Assembly: GCF_001571005.1 (NCBI RefSeq)
Contig: NZ_BCST01000001.1
Coordinates: 186,001-250,000 of the forward strand
Length of the DNA: 64,000 nucleotides
Source of the DNA: Herbiconiux solani NBRC 106740
GTDB taxonomy: Bacteria; Actinomycetota; Actinomycetes; Actinomycetales; Microbacteriaceae
Reading direction: 5' to 3'
Position numbers and translations under genes: made by a program. Shown piece after piece: positions 49,181-59,321 of the stretch; the stretch's first letter is position 1; each line of letters begins with the position of its first letter. Below the pieces are notes generated by a model, which did not search any database, had not been told where the DNA came from, and saw only the letters and a list, made by a program, of their open reading frames with translations.

Positions 49181-50091
49181 ACCCGCCCGAGGTCGACCGT
49201 GTCGCCGCATCCCGGGCCGCCGTCGCCGCGCGCCGTGCCCGTGCCGCCGTCAAGCGCGCGGTCTCCGAGCGCCGGCTGAGCGCCGTCTCGGTGCTCGACA
49301 CCGCGCTCTCCAGCAGCGAGAGCATCGAGGCGTCCCTCCGCGTCCGCGACCTGCTGATGAGCATCCCGGGTCTCGGCCCCGTGCGGGTCGACCGGATCAT
49401 GGAGCGACTCGAGATCGCGCCGAGCAAGCGGCTCTCCGGGCTCGGTGTGCACCAGCAGCAGCGGCTGCGGGAGTTCCTCGCCAAGCGTGCCCCCGTCGTC
49501 GAGCGGCCCGAGCAGAGCCGGCTGGTCGTGCTCGCCGGTCCGACCGCGGTCGGGAAGGGCACGGTCTCCGGGTACATCCGCGAGAACTATCCCGAGGTGC
49601 TGCTCTCGGTGTCGGCAACGACCCGCGCGCCGCGCCCGGGCGAGATCGACGGCGTGAGCTACTACTTCATCGACGACGCCGAGTTCGACCGGATGGTCGA
49701 GGCGGGGGAGTTCCTCGAGTGGGCCGTCGTGCACAACAAGTCGCGCTACGGCACGCCGCGGGGCCCGATCGAAGAGGCCCTGGCCGCCGGGACGAGCGTG
49801 CTGCTCGAGATCGACATCCAGGGTGCGCGCCAGGTCAAGGGCACCATGCCCGAGGCCACTCTGGTCTTCCTGCTGCCCCCGACCTGGGACGAACTGGTGC
49901 GCCGGCTGATCGGCCGCGGCACCGAGACGCTCGAGGAACAGGAGCGCCGGCTGACCACCGCGCGGGTCGAATTGGCGGCCCAGGACGAGTTCGACCACCG
50001 GGTCGTGAACCGGGATGTCGAGGCTGCGGCGGCAGAGGTCGTAGAATTGATGCAGATTCAGAAGGCGACTGACCTTCGCAGCAAGGAGTGA
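49177..50091 (+). CDS. gmk: Fusion of integration host factor (mIHF type) and guanylate kinase
   Basis: A 304-residue protein. Residues about 1-105 match actinobacterial mIHF: an Arg-rich helix followed by [20 protein letters not shown], the DNA-binding helix-two-turn-helix region, and [16 protein letters not shown]. Residues 115-304 are a complete guanylate kinase: Walker [10 protein letters not shown] at 121-129, [17 protein letters not shown], and [10 protein letters not shown]. In M. tuberculosis the two are separate neighbouring genes (mihF Rv1388, gmk Rv1389). There is no stop, frameshift signal or internal ATG with ribosome-binding site at the junction (about 49490-49520). It may make one bifunctional protein, or be processed. 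Confidence 0.9.
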   Translation: MNPPEVDRVAASRAAVAARRARAAVKRAVSERRLSAVSVLDTALSSSESIEASLRVRDLLMSIPGLGPVRVDRIMERLEIAPSKRLSGLGVHQQQRLREFLAKRAPVVERPEQSRLVVLAGPTAVGKGTVSGYIRENYPEVLLSVSATTRAPRPGEIDGVSYYFIDDAEFDRMVEAGEFLEWAVVHNKSRYGTPRGPIEEALAAGTSVLLEIDIQGARQVKGTMPEATLVFLLPPTWDELVRRLIGRGTETLEEQERRLTTARVELAAQDEFDHRVVNRDVEAAAAEVVELMQIQKATDLRSKE

Positions 50092-50096
50092 ACACA

Positions 50097-50363
50097 ATGC
50101 CCACCAACAAACTCGGCATCATCGACCCGCCCATCGACGAGCTGCTCTCGAAGGTCGACTCGAAGTACGCGCTCGTCATCTTCGCGTCCAAGCGGGCCCG
50201 CCAGATCAACGACTACTACGCCGACCTGCACGAGGGAAGCCTCTTCGACAACGTCGGACCGCTGGTCGACTCGACCATCGACGACAAGCCCCTCTCGGTC
50301 GCCATGCACGAGATCAACGAGGACAAGCTCTCGATCCGCCCCGCGGCGCCGATCGCCGAGTAG
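50097..50363 (+). CDS. rpoZ: RNA polymerase omega subunit
   Basis: An 88-residue omega subunit: [28 protein letters not shown] is the conserved part. The ATG at 50097 is chosen because AAGGAG (50083-50088) lies eight bases before it; GTG at 50088 would sit inside that site. It follows the mIHF-gmk gene directly. The gmk-rpoZ pairing is conserved across bacteria and links GTP supply with transcription. Confidence 0.93.
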   Translation: MPTNKLGIIDPPIDELLSKVDSKYALVIFASKRARQINDYYADLHEGSLFDNVGPLVDSTIDDKPLSVAMHEINEDKLSIRPAAPIAE

Positions 50364-50393
50364 TCCTCTCCGGCTTCACCGGAACGGCTCCAA

Positions 50394-51638
50394 TTGAACA
50401 TCGTCGTCGGGATCACGGGTGGCATCGCGGCCTACAAGGCTGTGAACGTCATCCGTGGTCTCGTTCTGGCGGGGCACGACGTCCAGGTCGTGGCCACCGA
50501 GGCGGCGCTCCGCTTCGTGGGCCGGCCGACGCTCGAGGCCCTGTCACGCAACACCGTCGCGACGGATCTCTACGAGGGCGTCGCCGAGGTGCGGCACGTG
50601 GCCATCGGCCAGGCCGCCGACCTCATCGTGATCGCCCCGGCCACCGCGAACACCATCGCGAAGCTCGCCGCCGGCCTCGCCGACGACCTGCTCGGCAACA
50701 CCGTGCTGGCCAGCAGGGCGCCCCTCGTCATCGCCCCGGCGATGCACACCGAGATGTGGCAGAACCCGGCGACGACCGCCAACGTGGCGACGCTCGTCGC
50801 GCGCGGCGTGCACCTGGTCGGCCCGGTCAGCGGTCAGCTGACGGGCAAGGACTCGGGGCCCGGGCGGATGGCCGAGCCCGAGGACATCATCCGCGAGGCG
50901 CTGGCCGTCGCGGAGGTTTCTGCTGACGGCGCTTCTGGCGCTGGTCGTTCGACCGCCGTGCATCGCGACCTCGAAGGCCGCCGCGTGCTGGTCACGGCCG
51001 GCGGAACCCGCGAACCGCTCGACCCCGTCCGCTTCATCGGCAACCGCTCGAGCGGCAAGCAGGGCGTCGCCCTGGCCGTCGCCGCGCGCGATCGCGGCGC
51101 CGAGGTCACCCTGATCGCCGCCCATGTCGAGGTGCCGCTGCCCGAGGGCGTCGAGGTCGTGCGCGTCGAGACGACCGCAGAACTCTTCGAGGCGACCACC
51201 GCATCCGCACCCTCGCACGACCTGGTCGTGATGGCGGCCGCCGTCGCCGACTACCGCCCGGTCTCGATCTCGGACGACAAGATCAAGAAGGCGCACACGG
51301 GGGAGCACCTCACGCTCGAGCTCGTGCAGAACCCGGACATCCTCGCCACGATCGCGCACGAGCCGCATCCCGGCCGGCTGGTCGTCGGCTTCGCGGCCGA
51401 GACCGCCGACGACCACGACGCCCTGCTCGAGCTCGGCCGCGCCAAGATCGCGCGGAAGGGCTGCGACTTCCTGGTGCTCAACTCGGTCGGCTGGCGCAAG
51501 GTGTTCGCCGCCGACAGCAACACGGTCACGGTCCTCGATGCCTCCGGCGCTATAGTTTTCGAGGCATCCGGAAGCAAGACGTCGGTGGCTGATGACATTC
51601 TCGGAGTGTTCGCCGCCGCCCTATCAGGAGCACAATGA
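50394..51638 (+). CDS. coaBC: Bifunctional phosphopantothenoylcysteine decarboxylase/synthetase
   Basis: A 414-residue CoA biosynthesis enzyme. The N-terminal FMN-dependent decarboxylase (CoaC, 1-~180) starts with [14 protein letters not shown] and has APAMHTEMW; the C-terminal synthetase (CoaB, ~200-414) has [23 protein letters not shown] start at 50394, the only start codon next to the conserved N-terminus, with a poor ribosome-binding site. It overlaps metK by four bases. Confidence 0.95.
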   Translation: MNIVVGITGGIAAYKAVNVIRGLVLAGHDVQVVATEAALRFVGRPTLEALSRNTVATDLYEGVAEVRHVAIGQAADLIVIAPATANTIAKLAAGLADDLLGNTVLASRAPLVIAPAMHTEMWQNPATTANVATLVARGVHLVGPVSGQLTGKDSGPGRMAEPEDIIREALAVAEVSADGASGAGRSTAVHRDLEGRRVLVTAGGTREPLDPVRFIGNRSSGKQGVALAVAARDRGAEVTLIAAHVEVPLPEGVEVVRVETTAELFEATTASAPSHDLVVMAAAVADYRPVSISDDKIKKAHTGEHLTLELVQNPDILATIAHEPHPGRLVVGFAAETADDHDALLELGRAKIARKGCDFLVLNSVGWRKVFAADSNTVTVLDASGAIVFEASGSKTSVADDILGVFAAALSGAQ

Positions 51639-52843
51639 CCGCCCTTCGCCTTTTCACGTCCGAGTCCGTCACCGAGGGTCACCCCGACAAGATCTGCGAC
51701 CAGATCTCCGACAGCATCCTCGACGCGCTGCTGACCGTCGACAAGCACTCCCGGGTCGCGGTCGAGACGCTCGTCACGACCGGGCTCGTGCACGTCGCCG
51801 GTGAGGTGACGACCGCCGGCTACGTCGAGATCCCCGCGATCGTGCGCGACAAGATCACCTCGATCGGCTACACCTCGTCCGACGTCTGGTTCGACGGCCG
51901 CTCGTGCGGCGTGTCGGTCTCGATCGGCGGGCAGTCGCCCGACATCGCCCAGGGTGTCGACAATGCGTTCGAGACCCGGGAGGGCTCGTCGACCGACGAG
52001 GCCGACCGTCAGGGCGCGGGCGACCAGGGCATCATGTTCGGCTACGCCACGACCGAGACGCCGCAGCTCATGCCGCTGCCGATCTGGCTCGCGCACCGCC
52101 TGTCGGCACGCCTCGCGGACGTGCGCAAGGAGGGCCTGCTCGACTACCTGCGGCCCGACGGCAAGACGCAGGTGACGATCGGCTACGACGGCGTCGTGCC
52201 GCGCACGGTCGACACCGTGGTGCTGTCGACCCAGCACGCGCCGAGCATCGGCCTCGACGACCTCCGCCGCGAGGTCGAGGAGGTCGTCATCCGCCCGGTT
52301 CTGGATGCGGCCCTCGCCGACGGGGTCGAGCTCGACTCGGACGGCGCGCGCATCCTGATCAACCCCACCGGCCGCTTCGAGATCGGCGGCCCGCAGGGCG
52401 ACGCCGGGCTCACCGGCCGCAAGATCATCGTCGACACCTACGGCGGGGCCGCGCGCCACGGCGGCGGCGCCTTCAGCGGGAAGGACCCGTCGAAGGTCGA
52501 CCGCTCGGCTGCCTACGCCATGCGCTGGGTCGCGAAGAACGCGGTCGCGGCCGGGCTCGCCGAGCGCCTCGAGGTGCAGATCGCCTACGCGATCGGCAAG
52601 GCGGCACCGGTCGGCTTCTACGTCGAGAGCTTCGGCACCGGCGTGGTGTCGGACGAGGTGATCACGGAGGCGCTCCGCGAGGTCTTCGACCTGCGCCCGG
52701 CGTCGATCATCGAGGATCTCGATCTGCTGCGCCCGATCTACAGCAAGACGGCCACCTACGGCCACTTCGGGCGCGAGCTGCCCGAGTTCACCTGGGAGCG
52801 CCTCGACCGCGTCGAGGAGATCCGCACCGCCGCAGGACTGTAG
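51635..52843 (+). CDS. metK: S-adenosylmethionine synthase
   Basis: A 402-residue enzyme that makes SAM from methionine and ATP. Signatures: [32 protein letters not shown] and [20 protein letters not shown] overlap with coaBC; priA follows two bases after the stop. No SAM riboswitch precedes it, consistent with its internal place in a long operon. Confidence 0.97.
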   Translation: MTALRLFTSESVTEGHPDKICDQISDSILDALLTVDKHSRVAVETLVTTGLVHVAGEVTTAGYVEIPAIVRDKITSIGYTSSDVWFDGRSCGVSVSIGGQSPDIAQGVDNAFETREGSSTDEADRQGAGDQGIMFGYATTETPQLMPLPIWLAHRLSARLADVRKEGLLDYLRPDGKTQVTIGYDGVVPRTVDTVVLSTQHAPSIGLDDLRREVEEVVIRPVLDAALADGVELDSDGARILINPTGRFEIGGPQGDAGLTGRKIIVDTYGGAARHGGGAFSGKDPSKVDRSAAYAMRWVAKNAVAAGLAERLEVQIAYAIGKAAPVGFYVESFGTGVVSDEVITEALREVFDLRPASIIEDLDLLRPIYSKTATYGHFGRELPEFTWERLDRVEEIRTAAGL

Positions 52844-52845
52844 CG

Positions 52846-55161
52846 GTGGCCGGCGAGCCCGGGGCTTCGCGGCCCGCGGGGGCGCCCGGGCCGGCCCGGC
52901 CTGCTGGGTCGAATGGGGCTGCTGGGGCTACTGAGCCGGCGGAGTCCGCCCGGCCCGCCGTTGTCGCGCGGGTGATGCTGGAGTCGCCGCTGCCGCAGCT
53001 GGACAGGCTGTTCGACTACCTGGTGCCGACGGCGATGGTTCCGGATGCGCACCCGGGCGTGCGCGTGAAGGTCCCGTTGCGCTCGGCCGGCCGGACGGCT
53101 CGGGGCTATGTGATCGAGCTGGTGTCGCACGCGGCCTTCGAGGGCACACTGAGCGAGCTCGACGAGATCGTGTCTCCGCTGCCGGTGCTCACGCCCGAGG
53201 TGTGGGCTCTCGCGCGGCGGCTGGCCGACCGTGCCGCGGGGAGCGCCTGCGACATCGTGCGGCTGGCGGTGCCGCCGCGTTTCGTGCGGGTGGAGAAGGC
53301 GTTCATCGCGGCGCGGGCGGCGGCGAGCGCCGGCGACGGTGGGGGTACGGGTGCTGACTCGGGTGCCGCTGCCGACCTGACCGGGGCCGGTGCGGGGGAC
53401 GGGACCGTCGAGTCGGTGGCCGAGACCGTCGAGGAGGCCGCCCCTGAGGCTCCCGAGCGGGTGCTGACCGGGTACTCGGCGAGCGACGCCCACCACCTCG
53501 TCGAGCCGGGGGCGCGCGCCGCGATCGACGCCATCGCCACGATCGCTGTACTCGAGCCGCGTGCCACGAAGCCGGTTGGCGACGACCCGAGCGGCGATGA
53601 GACCGGTGCACCCGAGCCGGGCGCGAGCGCAGCGGGCCCAGACGCAGCGGGCGCCAACGCAGTGGGCACGGCGCCGGCGGTCACCGTCGGGTACTGGGCG
53701 CTCACGATCGCCGAGCTGTCGGCGGCCGTGTTCGAGCGGGGCGAGTCGGTGATCGTCGCGGTGCCGGACTACCGCGACCAGAACCAGGTCGAGACCGCCC
53801 TCACCCACCTGGGTCTCGCCGACGCCATCGTGCGGCTGGATGCGCGGCAGGCCCGGAACGAGCGGTACGCGAACTTCCTCACCGCCCTCGACGGCGACCC
53901 CCACATCGTGGTCGGCAACCGGTCGAGCATCTACGCGCCGGTCGCGCACCTCGGCCAGATCATCATCTGGGACGAGGCCGACTCGCTGCAGTCCGAGCCC
54001 CTCGCGCCCTACGTCCACGTGCGGGACGCGGCCCTCGTGCGGCAGGAGCAGTCGGGCTGCCGATTGGCCTTCGTCGCGCACTCCCGGAGCACCGAGGTCG
54101 AGCGGCTGGTCGAGCTCGGATTCCTGCACGCGGTGCTGCCCACCCCCCGCTACCTGCCCCGCCTCGTGCCCACCGCCGAGCAGGAGGACGCGGGGGCGCC
54201 GCAGAACTCCGCACGCATCCCGTCGTCGGCCTGGAAGGCGGCGCGCGAGGCGCTGCAGCACGGGCCCGTTCTGGTGCAGGTCGCCCGGCCGGGCTACGCG
54301 CCGGTGCTCGCCTGCCAGAACTGCTCCACTCCGGCGGGCTGCACGGTCTGCGGCGGTCCGCTCCGGGTGCGCCGGGCGGGCGAACTGCCTTCGTGCACGC
54401 TCTGCGGCGCGATCGCCGTCAACTGGAGCTGCGCCCACTGCCACGGCACCCGGTACCGCTTCGCCTCGATCGGGGCGGGACGGACGGCGGACGAGCTCGG
54501 CCGGGCCTTCCCCGGCCTGCGGGTCATCGTCTCGGACGGCGAGCGTCCCGTGCTCGACGTCGACTCCCGGCCTGCCCTCGTCGTCGCCACGCGCGGCGCC
54601 GAGCCGGTGGCCGCCGGCGGCTACCGGGCGGTGCTCCTCCTCGACGGTCCGCGGATGCTCGCCCGGGAGTCGCTCCGCGTGGTCGAGGACTGCCTGCGCT
54701 GGTGGTCGAACGCGATCGCCCTCTCCGCGCCGCGGGCGACCAGCCTGATCGTCGGCGTCGGCGGGGAGCTGGCGAAGAGCCTGGTGACCTGGCAGCAGTC
54801 CGTCGTGGCCCACGACGAGCTCGCCGACCGGCGCCGCCTCCGCTTCCCGCCCGCCGTGCGGATCGCGACGCTGACCGGGGCCGCCGACACCGTGGCCGGC
54901 GCCCTCTCCGACCTCCAGGGGCTCATGACCGCCGAGGAATGGGCGAAGATGGACACACTGGGTCCGGTGCCCACCGACGACGGGAACGTGCGAGCGATCG
55001 TGCGGTTCGACTACGCGGTCGGTGCCGCCGTGGCCCGGCACCTGAGGGCACTGGTGGTCAAGAACGCCACGAGCCGGCGCGCCAAGGCAGGGCGCGGCCC
55101 CGGCTTCCGCCCGCCGCCCACCTTGCGGGTGCGATTCGACGATTCGGAGATCATGGAATGA
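52846..55161 (+). CDS. priA: PriA-like primosomal protein lacking Walker A
   Basis: A 771-residue PriA-family protein. The N-terminal DNA-binding part is present (VVARVMLESPLPQLDRLFDY). The zinc-binding cysteines are intact (CQNCSTPAGCTVCGG, CTLCG, CAHCHG, about 490-530), and a Walker B-like IIWDEADS remains. Where Walker A belongs (near residue 283) the sequence reads GYWALTIAELSA, with no GKT. An Ala/Gly/Thr-rich insert of about 110 residues precedes it, and the N-terminus has a Pro/Ala/Gly-rich leader. Actinobacterial PriA proteins are known to be helicase-deficient; this fits. GTG start at 52846. Overlaps fmt by four bases. Confidence 0.9.
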   Translation: MAGEPGASRPAGAPGPARPAGSNGAAGATEPAESARPAVVARVMLESPLPQLDRLFDYLVPTAMVPDAHPGVRVKVPLRSAGRTARGYVIELVSHAAFEGTLSELDEIVSPLPVLTPEVWALARRLADRAAGSACDIVRLAVPPRFVRVEKAFIAARAAASAGDGGGTGADSGAAADLTGAGAGDGTVESVAETVEEAAPEAPERVLTGYSASDAHHLVEPGARAAIDAIATIAVLEPRATKPVGDDPSGDETGAPEPGASAAGPDAAGANAVGTAPAVTVGYWALTIAELSAAVFERGESVIVAVPDYRDQNQVETALTHLGLADAIVRLDARQARNERYANFLTALDGDPHIVVGNRSSIYAPVAHLGQIIIWDEADSLQSEPLAPYVHVRDAALVRQEQSGCRLAFVAHSRSTEVERLVELGFLHAVLPTPRYLPRLVPTAEQEDAGAPQNSARIPSSAWKAAREALQHGPVLVQVARPGYAPVLACQNCSTPAGCTVCGGPLRVRRAGELPSCTLCGAIAVNWSCAHCHGTRYRFASIGAGRTADELGRAFPGLRVIVSDGERPVLDVDSRPALVVATRGAEPVAAGGYRAVLLLDGPRMLARESLRVVEDCLRWWSNAIALSAPRATSLIVGVGGELAKSLVTWQQSVVAHDELADRRRLRFPPAVRIATLTGAADTVAGALSDLQGLMTAEEWAKMDTLGPVPTDDGNVRAIVRFDYAVGAAVARHLRALVVKNATSRRAKAGRGPGFRPPPTLRVRFDDSEIME

Positions 55162-56078
55162 GACTCGTGTTCGCGGGCACCCCCGCAGCCGCCGTGCCCA
55201 GCCTGGCGGCACTGGCCGAACGCCACGACGTGGCGGGGGTCGTGACCCGGGTCGACGCACCGCTCGGCCGCAAGAAGGTGCTGACCCCCTCGCCGGTGGC
55301 CGAGGCGGCCGCCGGACTCGGTCTCGCCGACGCGACGATCAAGGCCAATCGCCTCGACGACGAGGTCACCGCGCGGGTCGCCGCGGTCGACGCCGACCTC
55401 GGCGTGATCGTCGCCTACGGCGGCCTGGTCAAGGAGCCGCTGCTCAGCACGCCCCGCCTGGGCTGGATCAACCTGCACTTCTCGCTCCTCCCGCGCTGGC
55501 GGGGCGCCGCTCCCGTGCAGTGGAGCATCATCTCGGGTGACGTCGAGACCGGGGCCAGCGTCTTCCAGCTGGTGCCGGGGCTGGATGCCGGTGACCTGTG
55601 GGCGACGGAGCCCACCCCGATCAATGCCCACGAGACCGCGGGCAGCCTGCTCTCCCGCCTCTCGCTGTCCGGCGCCGACCTGCTCGTCCGCACCGTCGAG
55701 CGGATCGCGGCCGGCGATGCCCGACCGGTCCCGCAGACCGGCGAGGTGACCATCGCGCCGAAGCTCGGCATCGACGACGCGCGGCTCGACGTGCAGGACG
55801 ACGTGGAGAGCCTGTACCGCCGGCTCCGCGGGGTCACGCCGGAGCCCGGCGCGTTCCTCGAGCTCGACGGGGTGCGGATCAAGATCCTCGACGCCGCCCC
55901 GGCCCGGGACACCCCGCGGCTGGAGCCCGGGACCGTGGAGGCTCAGGGCCGCCAGGTGCTGCTCGGCACCGCCACCGCCCCGCTCGAACTGCTCGTGGTG
56001 CAGCCGGCCGGCAAGAAGCCGATGGCCGCCGCCGACTGGTGGCGCGGTGCCGGCGTCGAGCGGATGGTGGCCCGATGA
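55158..56078 (+). CDS. fmt: Methionyl-tRNA formyltransferase
   Basis: A 306-residue enzyme that formylates initiator Met-tRNA. N-terminal MRLVFAGTPAAAVPSL, the active-site SLLPRWRGAAPVQWSI (catalytic Asn/His around NLHFSLLP), and a C-terminal OB domain. The ATG at 55158 overlaps the priA stop and gives the canonical N-terminus. ATGA overlap with rsmB. Confidence 0.96.
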   Translation: MRLVFAGTPAAAVPSLAALAERHDVAGVVTRVDAPLGRKKVLTPSPVAEAAAGLGLADATIKANRLDDEVTARVAAVDADLGVIVAYGGLVKEPLLSTPRLGWINLHFSLLPRWRGAAPVQWSIISGDVETGASVFQLVPGLDAGDLWATEPTPINAHETAGSLLSRLSLSGADLLVRTVERIAAGDARPVPQTGEVTIAPKLGIDDARLDVQDDVESLYRRLRGVTPEPGAFLELDGVRIKILDAAPARDTPRLEPGTVEAQGRQVLLGTATAPLELLVVQPAGKKPMAAADWWRGAGVERMVAR

Positions 56079-57652
56079 GCCCCCGCGACGACTCCCGCGA
56101 TCCGTCACGCTACTCAGGCCGCGGCGACTCCGGTCGGGGCGACACCGGCCGCAGCAACGGCAACAACTCGGCCCGCGGCGACGGCCGCCGGGACCCCGGT
56201 CGGCGCGGGCCCGACCGGCGGAAGCCCGCCACGCCCACCGCCGGACCCTCGGCGGTTCAGCCGGCCCGCCGGATCGCGCTCGAGGTCATCACCGCCGTGC
56301 GCGAGGACGACGCCTACGCCAACCTGCTCCTCCCGACCAAGATCGCAGCTGCGCGCCTCGACACGGCCGACGCAGGTCTCGCGACCGAGCTGACCTACGG
56401 CACGCTCCGGATGCGCGGCTACTACGACCGGGTGATCGAGCTCGCCGCCGGACGGCCCATCGACGAGATCGACGGCCGGGTGCGAGACGTGCTCGAGCTC
56501 GGCTGTCACCAGATCCTCTCCCTGCGCGTGGCCCAGCACGCGGCCGTGAACGAATCCGTCGAGCTCGCCCGCCAGGTCGCCTCGCGCTCGTCGACCGGCT
56601 TCGTCAACGGCGTGCTGCGCACGATCGGCCGCACCCCGGCCTCCGAGTGGCTCGAGAAGGCGGTCGAGGCCGCGGACGCGGGCGGGGACGACGAGCGCCT
56701 CGCGGTCGCCGCCTCGCACCCGGCGTGGGTCATCCGCGCCTTCCGTCGCGCCCTCGGCGCCGACGGGGTGCCCGCCGACCAGGTGCCGTTCGAGCTCGAC
56801 GAACTGCTGGAGTCGGACAACACGCCCGCCCGCCTCAGCCTCGCCGCCCTGCCGGGCCTGATCGACCGTGACGCGGTCGGCGCCGGCACCGAGCCCTCGC
56901 CGCTGTCGCCGATCGGTCTGCTCGCGCCCACCGGCGACCCGTCCGGCATCCCCGCCGTGCACGACGGGGTCGCCCGGGTGCAGGACGAGGGGTCGCAGCT
57001 CGCAGCGCTCGCCCTGACCCGAGCCACCCCCATCGTCCGTGGCGAGCGCTGGCTCGATCTCTGCGCCGGCCCCGGCGGCAAGACCGCGGTGCTCGCCGCC
57101 GAGGCGGCACCCGCGGGTGCCGTCGTCGTGGCGAACGAGCCGGTGCCCGCCCGTGCGGGACTCGTCCGGCGCGCGGTCGCGGCCATCCCGGACCCGCCCG
57201 TGGTCTGGGAACGCGACGGCACGACCATCGGCGCGGACCAGCCCGAGGCCTTCGACCGCATCCTGGTCGATGCGCCCTGCACCGGCCTCGGCGCGCTCCG
57301 CCGCCGGCCGGAGGCGCGCTGGCGGAAGACCCCGGGCGACGTGGCGGCCCTGGTGCAGCTCCAGCAGCAGCTGATCGACTCGGCGGTCGGGGCCCTCAAG
57401 CCCGGCGGTCTGCTGGCCTACGTGACCTGTTCGCCGCACGTCGGCGAGACCCGCGGGCAGGTGCAGGGCGCTCTCCGCCGCTGGGACGGCGTGCTCGAGC
57501 AGGTCGACACGCAGCAGGTGCTCCGCGAGATCACGGATGACGCGATCACCCTCGGCGGTGAGGATGCGGCCGCTCAGCTCTGGCCGCACCGCAACAACAC
57601 CGACGCCATGTTCATCGCCCTCTTCCGCAAGGTCGCCCCCACCGCGTCCTGA
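56075..57652 (+). CDS. rsmB: 16S rRNA m5C methyltransferase, RsmB/Fmu family
   Basis: A 525-residue methyltransferase. Residues 1-60 are Arg/Gly/Asp-rich and disordered ([16 protein letters not shown]). A NusB-like RNA-binding domain follows (about 65-200), then the SAM domain with the motif [15 protein letters not shown] near 325. The catalytic cysteines lie in [15 protein letters not shown] and [10 protein letters not shown]. Last gene of the plus-strand run that began with pyrR. The RGG-like tail may bind RNA. Confidence 0.94.
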   Translation: MSPRDDSRDPSRYSGRGDSGRGDTGRSNGNNSARGDGRRDPGRRGPDRRKPATPTAGPSAVQPARRIALEVITAVREDDAYANLLLPTKIAAARLDTADAGLATELTYGTLRMRGYYDRVIELAAGRPIDEIDGRVRDVLELGCHQILSLRVAQHAAVNESVELARQVASRSSTGFVNGVLRTIGRTPASEWLEKAVEAADAGGDDERLAVAASHPAWVIRAFRRALGADGVPADQVPFELDELLESDNTPARLSLAALPGLIDRDAVGAGTEPSPLSPIGLLAPTGDPSGIPAVHDGVARVQDEGSQLAALALTRATPIVRGERWLDLCAGPGGKTAVLAAEAAPAGAVVVANEPVPARAGLVRRAVAAIPDPPVVWERDGTTIGADQPEAFDRILVDAPCTGLGALRRRPEARWRKTPGDVAALVQLQQQLIDSAVGALKPGGLLAYVTCSPHVGETRGQVQGALRRWDGVLEQVDTQQVLREITDDAITLGGEDAAAQLWPHRNNTDAMFIALFRKVAPTAS

Positions 57653-57712
57653 TCCCGACACCGGCGACGCCGGCGACAGCAGCGAGCACACAAGCAGCAG
57701 GACCGACCCGCG

Positions 57713-58141
57713 TCACACGAGCGCCACCCCGTCCGAGCACGCCAGCACCTGCGCCCTGAGCCGGAGTGCGGGGGAGTCGTCCCCCTCCTCCGGCTCCACC
57801 GGGTACGCCGACTCCAGCCGGGCGCAGAGCTCGCGCTCCTCGGCCGAGAGCTCGACGCCGCCCGGCCGCTCCCACACCACGATCAGCTGTACCGCCTCGG
57901 CCTCCCGGGCCGCACCGCAGGCGAGGCCGACCAGCGCGGCGAGCCCCTCGTCGCTCGGCTGCTCAGGCACGTCGTCGATCGGGATCAGGAGCGGGACCGG
58001 TCTGTCCTCCCGATCGAGGAAGAGCAGCCAGAGCTGCCGGCGGATGGCCTGGCCGACGAGTTCGGCGGCGAGCCCGCAGACGTCGGAGTCGGTGGGGACG
58101 GGGTGCTGCGCCGTCGTGGCGGCGTTCCTTCGCAGTTTCAT
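57713..58141 (-). CDS. Uncharacterised protein
   Basis: A 142-residue protein I cannot assign. It is predicted soluble: a basic N-terminus ([14 protein letters not shown]), then helix-strand alternation with [20 protein letters not shown] and an acidic stretch ([10 protein letters not shown]). The ATG at 58141 is chosen because upstream codons run into the shared module and rpe promoter. Convergent with rsmB (60-base gap) and divergent from rpe. Its upstream region shares a module with the AbiEi-like gene at 21873-22448, though the proteins are unrelated. Confidence 0.65.
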   Translation of the reverse strand: MKLRRNAATTAQHPVPTDSDVCGLAAELVGQAIRRQLWLLFLDREDRPVPLLIPIDDVPEQPSDEGLAALVGLACGAAREAEAVQLIVVWERPGGVELSAEERELCARLESAYPVEPEEGDDSPALRLRAQVLACSDGVALV

Positions 58142-58233
58142 GCCCCGATCCTCCGCGCCCGGCCGCACCGCCGGACGGCAGCCGCCAGATCTGTGGAGAA
58201 CGGCCGGCCGATCACCCGCTGTGCAGAAGCCGA
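58139..58233 (-). repeat. Shared upstream module, copy 2
   Basis: Blocks CATGCCCCGAT (58139-58149), GATCTGTGGAGAAC (58188-58201) and GTGCAGAAGCCGA (58221-58233) match copy 1 (22446-22540) with identical spacing relative to the start codon at 58141. On the coding strand the two conserved cores, TTCTGCACAG and TTCTCCACAG, also resemble each other, one following the other. Confidence 0.7.
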
Positions 58234-58277
58234 AGAAGAGCGCCCCCGAACACCAGGCTCTCCCCACCCCCGCCCGG

Positions 58278-58283
58278 TACGCT
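58278..58283 (+). promoter_or_regulatory. -10 box of a predicted leaderless promoter (rpe)
   Basis: TACGCT with six bases to the GTG at 58290. No ribosome-binding site in the spacer. Confidence 0.5.
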
Positions 58284-58289
58284 CGAACC

Positions 58290-58961
58290 GTGGCACTCCG
58301 CATCAACCCCAGCATCCTGTCGGCCGACTTCGCGAACCTGGAGAGCGAGCTCGACCGCATCCGCACCGCCGATCTGGCCCATGTCGACGTGATGGACAAC
58401 CACTTCGTGCCGAACCTCACCCTCGGGCTCCCGGTCGTGGCCCGGCTGCAGGAGGTCTCGCCGATCCCGCTCGACGTGCACCTGATGATCGACGCCCCCG
58501 AGCGCTGGGCCCCCGCCTACGCCGAGACCGGCGCCTACTCGGTGACCTTCCACGCCGAGGCGGTCTCCGCCGGCGTCGATCCCGTCACGGTGGCCCGCAG
58601 CCTCCGCGAACGCGGCGCCCGGGCGGGTCTCGCGATCAAGCCCGGCACCCCGATCGAGCCCTACCTCGAGCTGCTGCCCGAGTTCGACATGGTGCTCGTC
58701 ATGACGGTCGAGCCCGGATTCGGCGGCCAGTCGTTCATGCCCGAGACCATGCCGAAGCTCCGCACCCTGAGTGCCGCCGTCCGCGACGCCGGGCTCGACC
58801 TGTGGCTGCAGGTCGACGGCGGGATCAACGACGACACCATCGGGATCGCCGCCGAGGCCGGCGCCGACACCTTCGTCGCGGGCTCGGCCGTCTTCGGTGC
58901 CGACAGCGCCGCCGAGCGGATCGAGCAGCTCCGCACCCTCGCGGGCGAGCACACCCACTGA
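58290..58961 (+). CDS. rpe: Ribulose-phosphate 3-epimerase
   Basis: A 223-residue TIM-barrel enzyme that interconverts ribulose and xylulose 5-phosphate. Signatures: [42 protein letters not shown] and QVDGGI. GTG at 58290 with leaderless -10. It supplies pentose phosphates near histidine genes (PRPP need), though the pairing with hisE may be chance. Confidence 0.96.
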   Translation: MALRINPSILSADFANLESELDRIRTADLAHVDVMDNHFVPNLTLGLPVVARLQEVSPIPLDVHLMIDAPERWAPAYAETGAYSVTFHAEAVSAGVDPVTVARSLRERGARAGLAIKPGTPIEPYLELLPEFDMVLVMTVEPGFGGQSFMPETMPKLRTLSAAVRDAGLDLWLQVDGGINDDTIGIAAEAGADTFVAGSAVFGADSAAERIEQLRTLAGEHTH

Positions 58962-58967
58962 CACCGG

Positions 58968-58973
58968 TACCCT
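58968..58973 (+). promoter_or_regulatory. -10 box of a predicted leaderless promoter (hisE)
   Basis: TACCCT, six bases before the GTG at 58980. No ribosome-binding site. Confidence 0.5.
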
Positions 58974-58979
58974 TGACCC

Positions 58980-59243
58980 GTGAAGACTTTCGATGAGCTG
59001 TTCCTCGAGCTCTCCGCCAAAGCGGCCGAGCGGCCCGAGGGCTCCGGCACCGTGCGCGAGCTCGACGCGGGCGTCCACACGATCGGCAAGAAGATCGTCG
59101 AGGAGGCCGCCGAGGTCTGGATGGCGGCCGAGTACGAGACCGACGAGAACACCGCCGAGGAGATCTCGCAGCTGCTCTACCACCTGCAGGTGATGATGCT
59201 CGCGAAGGGCCTGACCCCGGCGGACGTGTACCGACATCTGTGA
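58980..59243 (+). CDS. hisE: Phosphoribosyl-ATP diphosphatase
   Basis: An 87-residue pyrophosphatase for the second step of histidine synthesis. The conserved [13 protein letters not shown] holds the metal-binding Glu residues. Separate from hisI, as in other actinobacteria. GTG start at a leaderless distance from TACCCT. hisG follows after 78 bases, an A/C-rich gap without a clear site. Confidence 0.94.
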   Translation: MKTFDELFLELSAKAAERPEGSGTVRELDAGVHTIGKKIVEEAAEVWMAAEYETDENTAEEISQLLYHLQVMMLAKGLTPADVYRHL

Positions 59244-59321
59244 CGGACGCGGTCGCCCGGCCGCACGCATCCACCCCGTCACCGAGACAGACACCGACAC
59301 CCACCGAAAGCCGGAACACCC

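Noticed and set aside
51904-52845. N-terminal extension of priA into metK (frame open from 51904)
   Set aside because: The extension is out-of-frame metK sequence, Arg-rich, without homology; GTG at 52846 is two bases after the metK stop.
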